This document shows, one piece after another, positions 33,071 through 40,441 of a DNA stretch of 49,142 nt. Numbering within the stretch: position 1 is the first letter of the stretch; every line of letters begins with the position of its first letter. Source of the stretch: a virus; IMG/VR virus record IMGVR_UViG_3300031746_000033, positions 1 through 49,142 of that record; one strand, written 5' to 3'. The position numbers and the translations under genes were made by a program. The notes below the pieces were generated by a model. The model searched no databases. It was not told where the DNA came from and worked only from the letters and a program-made list of their open reading frames with translations.

Positions 33071-34162
33071 TTACTTATTTATTTTACGACCAATATTCAT
33101 ATATGATGAATCACTTTTATTAAGTTTTTTTGATAAAAATAACCTTTGAAGAGTATCTCTATTTGAATTTGTATTATTATTTAGTTGTGGGGTTTTTGGT
33201 TGAGGAGTTAATATTTTTGGTGTGTTTATATCTCTGTTTAATATTGAATTAATTGTATCTTTATTAATTTCTTTAATTATTTTCTCTTCTTTATTTATAA
33301 TTTTATGAACTGTTTTTCTTGGTGATTTATTAAAAACTGATCCTAAAGCATATTTTGATTTTTCTTTTAATTCTCGATATAACGTAATTTCACTAATATC
33401 ATTAATTCCTGTTTTATATATTATTTCTAAATCTTCATCAGAATATTCATTTAAAATTAAAAATTCCCCAATAACTAATTTAGGTATTGGTTGACACTCA
33501 TTTTTAATTTTTTTATTTTTAGTTATCATATGATAATAATGTCTTAATTTTGACCTTGGATTAGTGTCGTTGCTATTTGTTAAACTTTCACTATGTCTTC
33601 TATACAAAAAACAAACTTGTTCAACATGTTTAATTCTTTTACTATTACACATTACCCTCCAATTAAATTCAGAATCGGCAGCACAAACCCAAGGTTCAAA
33701 ACCGTTCATTTCAAAAAATAAACTTTTTTTAATTCCAAAAACACCTTCACCAAATGTTGATTTTTGTGATAATAGTTTAGGGTCATTTAAATCGTATTTA
33801 TCTTTAAACTGAGATAACATTGGTTTAATCATATCAAAATGTGGGTAATATTTTACCAATAATTTTGCCATTATTGGTAACATAACATCATCAGAATCAA
33901 AAAACAATAAATTTTCATACTTTGTTTCTTTAGCAAGGGTATTTCTAATAACGTATGTACCATATCTTTCTTTGAAAAAATAAAACTTAATATTTTTTGA
34001 ATGTCCTTTAAAATTTTTTAATATATGGTTTGTTGTTATTTCACAATTATCAATACCTAATAATATTTCGTATTCATAATCTTTAAATGAGTCCACAATA
34101 CTATATAAACATTCATCTATATATTTATCATTATTAAATGCAGTTATTATTATTGAGATCAT
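33071..34162 (-). CDS. GT-A family 2 glycosyltransferase with disordered C-terminus
   Basis: 363 aa. N-terminal GT2 domain: MISIIITAFNNDKYIDECLY (donor-binding strand), LLFFDSDDVMLP with the metal-binding D-S-D-D (~95), and GFEPWVCAADSEFNWRV as the acceptor-site ED-like region. After ~240 a helical stretch and a Pro/Thr/Asn-rich tail (TPKILTPQPKTPQLNNNT) not usual for GT2 enzymes. Last gene of a four-gene operon with 1-4 nt overlaps or gaps. It would add a sugar from a nucleotide donor to an unknown acceptor. Confidence 0.85.
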   Translation of the reverse strand: MISIIITAFNNDKYIDECLYSIVDSFKDYEYEILLGIDNCEITTNHILKNFKGHSKNIKFYFFKERYGTYVIRNTLAKETKYENLLFFDSDDVMLPIMAKLLVKYYPHFDMIKPMLSQFKDKYDLNDPKLLSQKSTFGEGVFGIKKSLFFEMNGFEPWVCAADSEFNWRVMCNSKRIKHVEQVCFLYRRHSESLTNSNDTNPRSKLRHYYHMITKNKKIKNECQPIPKLVIGEFLILNEYSDEDLEIIYKTGINDISEITLYRELKEKSKYALGSVFNKSPRKTVHKIINKEEKIIKEINKDTINSILNRDINTPKILTPQPKTPQLNNNTNSNRDTLQRLFLSKKLNKSDSSYMNIGRKINK

Positions 34163-34827
34163 AATTTAAAAGTATTGTAAAAAGTTAACGATTTTTCATC
34201 AATATTATTTTTTAATAAATTAAGGTTTGAATCATCAGAAAAATTACGATTATAACCATTCTTATCATGATGTTTTGCTCCACCTGATAACCCAATACCA
34301 TGTTTCATACCAAGATGATAAATCTTTTCTGGTGAAACTGTACATAAAGGTACATGAGGATGAGGTGATAATTGTTTCCACATTGCCGTATCTAAGAAAG
34401 GATCGTTATCTTTAGGGTAAGAAATTCTAAGTATTTCATTTGTTACCATAGAACAACAAGCGGATGATTTATGTGAGTGGGTAAATTTTCTGTATTTATT
34501 AACGAAAATGTGGTAATAATATGTGTAACCAATACCAAATATTTTAGGTTTACCCGCATCAATCCATGAGTTTAACATAAACTCAATGTATTCACTTGAA
34601 TACCAATCATCATCTTCCCAAAAAAATACTATATCACAACCTCTATTAAATAATTCTTGACAACCATATCTATATCTTGGTGTAATGTCATAATCCTTTG
34701 ATTTTGGGGGGTAATCAACAATAAGTATTTCATCTGGTTTTCTTGTTTGCTGATCTAATAACCATTTTGCATGATTTAAAAATTCAGTTCTATCTCCCCT
34801 ACTTGGTATTAATACTCCTACCTTCAT
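34159..34827 (-). CDS. GT-A fold glycosyltransferase
   Basis: 222 aa. Strand MKVGVLIPSRGDRTEFLNHA, DEILIVDYPP, and the acidic motif FFWEDDDWYSSEYIE (D-D-D, ~93) place it in the GT2-like GT-A group. The late HLGMKHGIGLSGGAKHHDKN may bind acceptor or metal. It overlaps the next gene by 4 nt. Third gene of the glycosyltransferase operon. Confidence 0.8.
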   Translation of the reverse strand: MKVGVLIPSRGDRTEFLNHAKWLLDQQTRKPDEILIVDYPPKSKDYDITPRYRYGCQELFNRGCDIVFFWEDDDWYSSEYIEFMLNSWIDAGKPKIFGIGYTYYYHIFVNKYRKFTHSHKSSACCSMVTNEILRISYPKDNDPFLDTAMWKQLSPHPHVPLCTVSPEKIYHLGMKHGIGLSGGAKHHDKNGYNRNFSDDSNLNLLKNNIDEKSLTFYNTFKL

Positions 34828-34830
34828 ATT

Positions 34831-35451
34831 TTAAAATTGTTTAATATTATCTAAGTGTCCCCACTTTTGTTTTAATCTTTTCTTATATTCATTATAATTT
34901 CCCCACTGATATCTAACTGTTCTACAGGTATAACTATGGTGTTTAAAATAAAAAGGACCATCATCCTTTCCCCAATTCACTAATAAACTATATGTTCCTC
35001 TATTATGTAATTCTTGACTTCCAATACAATAATCCTCAACACCAAAATGAAACTCATTAAAAATAACCTCATCAAACCTTAATGGGTTTTCTTTATCAAT
35101 AACAAAAAAACAAGGATCACAAAATTTTAAGTTATATTGACTAGATCCTAATGCCCCAATGTTTTTGTTAACCTCATTTTTTCCAACAACACATAACACA
35201 CCAAAATTGGGGGTTTGTTCTATTGTTTTTTGAATTTGATTAATCATCTCATCTGAAAATGTTACATCTTCATGTGAAAATATAATATACCTGTTTGGGG
35301 ATTCATTAATAACTTCATTATGAAATCTTGATGATTTAATATTTGGTTTTGTTATAATATCAACCCTATCTTTTATTTTATTTAAACAAGGACCCAAATA
35401 TTGATCATATACATCTTTCTTATATGTTATATATGCGTAAGTAAATCTCAT
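34831..35451 (-). CDS. Glycosyltransferase, StrF/GT2_5-like
   Basis: 206 aa. RYIIFSHEDVTFSDEMINQI (~52-72) carries the S-H-E-D-V motif of the StrF-like GT2 subgroup, and DPCFFVIDKENPLRFDEVIF plus FHFGVEDYCIGSQELHNRG follow the family order. Second gene of the operon, 1-nt gap from the first. Acceptor unknown. Confidence 0.8.
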   Translation of the reverse strand: MRFTYAYITYKKDVYDQYLGPCLNKIKDRVDIITKPNIKSSRFHNEVINESPNRYIIFSHEDVTFSDEMINQIQKTIEQTPNFGVLCVVGKNEVNKNIGALGSSQYNLKFCDPCFFVIDKENPLRFDEVIFNEFHFGVEDYCIGSQELHNRGTYSLLVNWGKDDGPFYFKHHSYTCRTVRYQWGNYNEYKKRLKQKWGHLDNIKQF

Positions 35452-35452
35452 A

Positions 35453-36064
35453 TTAATTTAATGGTTTGTCGTTATCGGTTAATTTAGATGTAGTATTGTT
35501 ACCATGAATCCCTAATTTAACATATCCTCTTGGTATATAAATTATATTTCTTGTAAACCCTTTTAAAAAATCGTGCATACAGTCCATAATACCGTGTTTA
35601 ACACTCTTTTGAATTAACGTAGTGAACATTGAACAAACTTTACTATAATCTCTACCGTGGGTATATTCTTTACCTGTGTTAACAACTAATTTAGTTGGGT
35701 GAAAATTTAAAATAAAATCGTCGTATTTGGAGTTATTTTCATTATATAATTTACGAATAGTCTCAATATAATTTGATTCCATAATATCATCACAATCGTG
35801 TCTTGTTTGAATTGTTATATTATTATTTATAACGTATTCTTTATAATCTTTTTTGGTGTCTGAAAATGGAATTATCTCAATCTCCTTATTAATTTTATCC
35901 CTAATTAAATCATAATGTCTTGGATTGACAATTAACGCAATTGAGAAATTTTTATCTGTTTGTGAATTTATTGAGGGAATATAAGTTTTTTTCATTACCT
36001 CAAAATATTTTTGGAAATCTACGTCTTTACCAAATTTACATCTTGTTATTACAATATGTTTCAT
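35453..36064 (-). CDS. Putative rhamnosyltransferase-like protein
   Basis: 203 aa from MKHIVITRCKFGKD; the extra 37 codons of the longer frame run through a palindrome and the TATTTATA box and are unlikely to be translated. Motifs TRCKFG, IQTRHDCDDIM (~100, D-x-D-D) and YTHGRDYSKVC resemble the putative rhamnosyl transferase family. First gene of the four-gene operon, with the TATTTATA box ending 11 nt upstream. Confidence 0.75.
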   Translation of the reverse strand: MKHIVITRCKFGKDVDFQKYFEVMKKTYIPSINSQTDKNFSIALIVNPRHYDLIRDKINKEIEIIPFSDTKKDYKEYVINNNITIQTRHDCDDIMESNYIETIRKLYNENNSKYDDFILNFHPTKLVVNTGKEYTHGRDYSKVCSMFTTLIQKSVKHGIMDCMHDFLKGFTRNIIYIPRGYVKLGIHGNNTTSKLTDNDKPLN

Positions 36065-36075
36065 AAAATCTTTTT

Positions 36076-36083
36076 TATAAATA
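36076..36083 (-). promoter_or_regulatory. TATTTATA box of the glycosyltransferase operon
   Basis: CTATTTATA on the minus strand ends 11 nt before the ATG at 36064, right after the terminator at 36099-36117. Confidence 0.5.
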
Positions 36084-36098
36084 GTAGTAAAAACAAAA

Positions 36099-36117
36099 TG
36101 GGAATCAATGATTCCCA
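36099..36117 (-). terminator. Terminator between virion operon and glycosyltransferase operon
   Basis: Perfect 9-bp inverted repeat TGGGAATCA/TGATTCCCA with one central base; on the minus strand it is followed by TTTTGTTTTT. The 80 nt upstream (36118-36200) hold no gene, but include GGAGGTG at 36138-36144, an isolated Shine-Dalgarno-like sequence. Confidence 0.7.
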
Positions 36118-36200
36118 CTTTGATAGATAAACTGAACACCTCCTTCTTTTTAGATGGTTTATCCTTACCCGACAACTACGTCAGATAAGTTTCATTTAGG

Positions 36201-38459
36201 TTATTTACCTACTTTTCTTATTTTTGATAAAATTGATTTAATAATTCTTTCTTCTTTAAGTACTGTTTTTTTATTATTTATTGCTTTTGTTACATGTCTT
36301 TTAATAGATTCTTGTAATGAACCACTTCCGATACATCTACAATTATCATCACCAAAATCAGGTATACGAAATGGACCAGCAATTTGAGTTCCATTAACTT
36401 TCTCTCCTTTTAATAAATTAGTAATTTCTTTCCAACCTAATTTACGGTCAAAAAGTGTTTTAGGTAATCTTGTTTTACTTACACCAGTTAATGAGGCGGC
36501 ATCTAGTTTAATACCATTAAGACCAATAAGTTCATCAAACTTACCAGTTTTAAAACACCCACAAAATTCTTTTGCTGCACCTTCTCTATTTGGTCTCGAA
36601 CTTTCGTCACCAGTTAATGCGGCAATTAAATAGGTTTTTAATTTTTCAATTATTGATTCCTCACTCTCATCACAAGAACACCCAACACTTTTTTGAACTG
36701 ATCCTTTACCAAACATTACCTCAATTGTTGCTGATGGACAAGTGGTATCTAAATATGTTCCGAATGTAAGTTTTTTAAATTGTCTACTACTTTCATTACT
36801 TTTAAGTGGTACTAAAACCGAATAATTATCTTCTGTAATTACAGCACCTGCACCTAAAACTCCTTCTGGTAATACTAACCTACTACTACTTAATCCTTCC
36901 ATTTCCATCAATTCATTATATTTGTGGAAATATTCAGATCTAGCACCAAATTTATTAATTGCGTTTTGTACAGTACCTTGATCAAATTCGCCAACAATTC
37001 CTTCCTCTTTTTCCATGTTTAGAATTTTGGATTTTGGATTGTATGTTATACCATCATTTGTAACAAAACCAAAAAATACTCTTAATTCTTCTTTAGTTTT
37101 TGGTGTCCCCATATTATTGTTTAATTGTGTTTTATTTTCTGTTTTATTTTCTGTTTTATCATCTACTTTATTGTTTGATATTTTACTTAATCGGTCACAT
37201 TCAGAAATTACATTATCTAATAATACACTTAATCTATCTAATTTTCTGGCGACACCGGAAGCAAGTGATAATTCAAAGGATTTATCTTTTTGAATTTTTT
37301 GAATTTTAGCTTTTGCATCTTTAATTTGTTGTATGTTACCTGTTTCACATGCCTTTGATGAATCAAAATTATTTAATAATGTTATTGCCTCTTCCATTTC
37401 TTTTCCGGCTCCAACTCTATCTGCCATAGGTTTTAAATCATTTAAAATAGCCAATGCTTCGGTTCTAATCGGTTCAATAACTTTTTTAATTTCTTCAGGA
37501 GTTGCTCCATTATTTAAGCTTGATTTATTTATTAGACTAGAAGTATTAACCCCTTTATCATTTAAGCCTGAAGATCCTCTATTAATAATTTGTTCTTGTA
37601 ATTCAAAGCTTAATTCATCTTCTATTACGGCAGGTTCCCAAGTCCAAGTTGGTTGTTTTTTAATTTTAACAACTGGTTCACCATCTTGATTTATTGACAT
37701 ATATAAAACACCTACCTCACCTTTAGGATATTTTTTTGTCATATCAATTGGAAATAGAACTAAATAATCAAATTTAGTCATATCAGGAGATTTTAACTCC
37801 TCTTCAGTTAATTTATATTTTATTGTGTCATTATTAAGATCTGTTTTTATTACATAAACTTTTTTGTTTCCAACATTACGAATAAGACCTTTAGACCATA
37901 TCTGTTTGTTTTCTATTAATTTTTCCCATACTCCCATTTGAATTTTAGGATCATCCATATTTTGTTGTGGATTACTTCCACTTATCCAAGTCAAAGCGTT
38001 AGGATCTTGTGACCATAATAAAAATAAATTACCAATAGCTCTTTTACTAGGATCCTTTTGGTCTACTTCTGAATATGACTTTCTAATTGAACAAGTATTC
38101 CATTGTTTTGATAATCTTAATAATCTTGGGTCAGTTGATAACCATAAATCATGTTGTCCAGCAACTGATGGATAATATTTATAAACAAAATCTCTAAATT
38201 TAGTACTATCAGATACAGAACTAAACGGTGTTGAAGGAGAACTACATGACGATGCTCTTGGTGTTGGTCTTGGAGTTCTAGCTGATACTGATGGTGTTGG
38301 TATTGGAGTTCTAGCTGATACTGCTGGTGTTGGTGTAACAGAACATCCCGAACAATCACCAGTTCTTACCTTACATCTTCTATCATTTGTTAAATTTAAG
38401 TATTCGGTTTCATTTGTTTGTGACCAAGTGTTACCACCCCTAATTTTTTTACAAAACAT
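36201..38459 (-). CDS. Large probable internal virion protein with C-terminal tag helix
   Basis: 752 aa. N-terminus with four Cys in a short span (CKVRTGDCSGC), a Ser/Pro linker of ~15-residue repeats (PTPAVSARTPIPTPSVSART), a small domain at ~90 (FRDFVYKYYPSVAGQHDLWL) also seen at the end of the 613-aa protein, a long helical middle, and a Cys-containing region (VGCSCDESEESI; EFCGCFKTG). The last 30 residues (VLKEERIIKSILSKIRKVGK) are a basic amphipathic helix after an L-K-E site. I infer a head-internal or ejected protein. No catalytic motif recognised. Confidence 0.65.
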   Translation of the reverse strand: MFCKKIRGGNTWSQTNETEYLNLTNDRRCKVRTGDCSGCSVTPTPAVSARTPIPTPSVSARTPRPTPRASSCSSPSTPFSSVSDSTKFRDFVYKYYPSVAGQHDLWLSTDPRLLRLSKQWNTCSIRKSYSEVDQKDPSKRAIGNLFLLWSQDPNALTWISGSNPQQNMDDPKIQMGVWEKLIENKQIWSKGLIRNVGNKKVYVIKTDLNNDTIKYKLTEEELKSPDMTKFDYLVLFPIDMTKKYPKGEVGVLYMSINQDGEPVVKIKKQPTWTWEPAVIEDELSFELQEQIINRGSSGLNDKGVNTSSLINKSSLNNGATPEEIKKVIEPIRTEALAILNDLKPMADRVGAGKEMEEAITLLNNFDSSKACETGNIQQIKDAKAKIQKIQKDKSFELSLASGVARKLDRLSVLLDNVISECDRLSKISNNKVDDKTENKTENKTQLNNNMGTPKTKEELRVFFGFVTNDGITYNPKSKILNMEKEEGIVGEFDQGTVQNAINKFGARSEYFHKYNELMEMEGLSSSRLVLPEGVLGAGAVITEDNYSVLVPLKSNESSRQFKKLTFGTYLDTTCPSATIEVMFGKGSVQKSVGCSCDESEESIIEKLKTYLIAALTGDESSRPNREGAAKEFCGCFKTGKFDELIGLNGIKLDAASLTGVSKTRLPKTLFDRKLGWKEITNLLKGEKVNGTQIAGPFRIPDFGDDNCRCIGSGSLQESIKRHVTKAINNKKTVLKEERIIKSILSKIRKVGK
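38230..38345 (-). repeat. Coding ~45-bp tandem repeat (Pro/Ser linker)
   Basis: Two to three imperfect copies encode PTPxVSARTP-type units in the 752-aa protein. Confidence 0.6.
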
Positions 38460-38482
38460 ATTTTTTAATTTATTATTTTAAT

Positions 38483-40324
38483 TTATTGCCAACCTGATGA
38501 AGAGAATGTCATTGCATTTCCTGTTATACCACCAGAAGGGTAGTAATATCCTGCAGTTCCATCCCATTCATAATCAGATCCATATTTCCCTGGGTGGTTA
38601 GCATTAACCCATCTAATAAAATCGTCTTGTGTGTTAGTGTATGTATTAGATGGTGTTGTTGTTGGAGGTGTTGGTGATGGTGTTGGTGGTGTGCTACCTC
38701 CACCGATTTCAAATGGAACTTCTTTTCCTCCTATTTTTACAACAAATTTATCTTTAGTTGTTACCTTATTTCCTGTGTAATCCAATTTAGTACCACCCTT
38801 AACAAAAACAATGCTACTGGCAAAATTAGTGGGATCATCTTGTTTTAAGTTATCACAAGTTAATCCTATAGTGTTAACATCATTTCTAACTTCCATTGGA
38901 AGATCGTAGTAACCATAAATATACTTCAAACAATTGGGTAATGTAGTTCTTGGATCATCAATTGGAATGGCCTTTGAAATTCCTTCCAGAAGAAAAAGTT
39001 TAAGATTCTCTGTGAAATCATTTACAAACTCATAATTTCGTAGACATAAATATAACAAATACATTGAAAAAATAGCCTTTAAAACTTTGTAAAGGAAACC
39101 AAGTACGGGCCACGCTATAAAAAATTCTTCCATTGTTTTCATGAATTTTGTATAAGCACTAAGCCTTTTTGTTGCCTTTTCTGTGGATTTACCTACTTTA
39201 GCATTTCTACCTTCTGCTTTAATTTTTAATTCATCCGTTAAATTTTTATACGTCGTACTAGTTTGAAAATTCATTAAATCGTTTATAGACATATTTGAAA
39301 ATTGTCGTTCAGCTTTTGCAAGAAAATCGGCCGCCGACCCAAGTTTGAAATAAGACAGTACTCTCGTAATAAAAGAAAATGCTTCCTTATAATTTACATC
39401 ACTTTTTAAAGTAGGTATTACATCACCCAAACGTTCATCTTTTATGTTTTGTAATCTTTGTGAATCGGCAGCTTCATTTGCACTCCTTTGACTGGCTTCA
39501 TCATCTATTCTTTTTTGTTCTGCAGCCGCATCATCAAGATCCTGCTGTTGTTTTATGGTTTTTTGGTTTCCCATTTCCTCCTTTGGAATAAACACAGCAT
39601 CGGGTGTAGGTTCTTTTATTTTTGTGGATGATCCATCTAATGCCTCGGCAGCGTATCTATAATCATCTAATAAATCTGCAAACTCTTTATTTGTTGCGTC
39701 ATTCATGTCTAAACCTGAGTTTTTAAACATGTTGCTTATATTAAGTAGGTCTCCTTTTAAAGTACCGGCATTTGCTGATGTAATATCAGTATTTCTAACA
39801 AAATCGTCAATGCCCTGACCTAACTGTGCATCTACTGTTCTAAGAATATCCGCAAAAGATTTTCCTGCCAATGAGTTTTTTACAAAGTCAGAATTACTTT
39901 TGAGAATTTCTTCTGCAAGATCTGTATTATTTTTAAAAAACTTAGCCATCGCATCATCGACCATTTCTTTTGTTACTGTGGAAACATCTATACCTCTAAT
40001 TGCTGCAATTTTTCCCTGAAGTTTTGTAATATCGTCAAGTCCATTTTTTTCTAATAATTCTATAAATCCTTTTGCTCCTGCATCCCAATTATCGGCAATT
40101 GATCTACCAAAAATAACTGCGGTAGCATCATCCATTCCCAAAACTTTAAATAATCTAGCCATGGCGGCAGGGTCTGGTTGAACTGTAGCTTCAGTTAACA
40201 AATATTTGGACATATCGTTAGTTTGTTCTTGTATGTATTTTTTTGAAGAGTAAGATAAAGTACCAACGCCCATAATTTCTCTCATTCTAAAAATTTCTGA
40301 AATTATGTTTAATTCTTTTTTCAT
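38483..40324 (-). CDS. Tagged internal virion protein with membrane segment
   Basis: 613 aa. N-terminal helix MKKELNIISEIFRMREIMGV, then YLLTE|ATV at residues 41-46, a textbook gp21-type site. A long Ala-rich helical body (~50-390, coiled-coil parts such as QQQDLDDAAAEQKRIDDEAS) precedes a hydrophobic segment ~400-430 (AWPVLGFLYKVLKAIFSMYL). A Pro/Thr linker leads to a small end domain (DDFIRWVNANHPGKY...) shared with the 752-aa protein. This architecture suits a protein ejected with DNA that inserts into the host membrane. Located 23 nt upstream of the 752-aa gene. Confidence 0.7.
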   Translation of the reverse strand: MKKELNIISEIFRMREIMGVGTLSYSSKKYIQEQTNDMSKYLLTEATVQPDPAAMARLFKVLGMDDATAVIFGRSIADNWDAGAKGFIELLEKNGLDDITKLQGKIAAIRGIDVSTVTKEMVDDAMAKFFKNNTDLAEEILKSNSDFVKNSLAGKSFADILRTVDAQLGQGIDDFVRNTDITSANAGTLKGDLLNISNMFKNSGLDMNDATNKEFADLLDDYRYAAEALDGSSTKIKEPTPDAVFIPKEEMGNQKTIKQQQDLDDAAAEQKRIDDEASQRSANEAADSQRLQNIKDERLGDVIPTLKSDVNYKEAFSFITRVLSYFKLGSAADFLAKAERQFSNMSINDLMNFQTSTTYKNLTDELKIKAEGRNAKVGKSTEKATKRLSAYTKFMKTMEEFFIAWPVLGFLYKVLKAIFSMYLLYLCLRNYEFVNDFTENLKLFLLEGISKAIPIDDPRTTLPNCLKYIYGYYDLPMEVRNDVNTIGLTCDNLKQDDPTNFASSIVFVKGGTKLDYTGNKVTTKDKFVVKIGGKEVPFEIGGGSTPPTPSPTPPTTTPSNTYTNTQDDFIRWVNANHPGKYGSDYEWDGTAGYYYPSGGITGNAMTFSSSGWQ

Positions 40325-40441
40325 ATTTATTATTTTTTATTTTTTATTTATCTATAATCTATAAATATACCTTTTATCAAAAAAGTTAAATATATAAAAT
40401 TATTTATTTTTTTCGATCTCCGTTTTTGGGTTAATAAGGGA

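Noticed and set aside
36065-36175. 37-residue N-terminal extension of the first glycosyltransferase-operon gene
   Set aside because: It would translate the palindromic terminator and the TATTTATA box; MKHIVITR is a proper strand-1 start of the fold.
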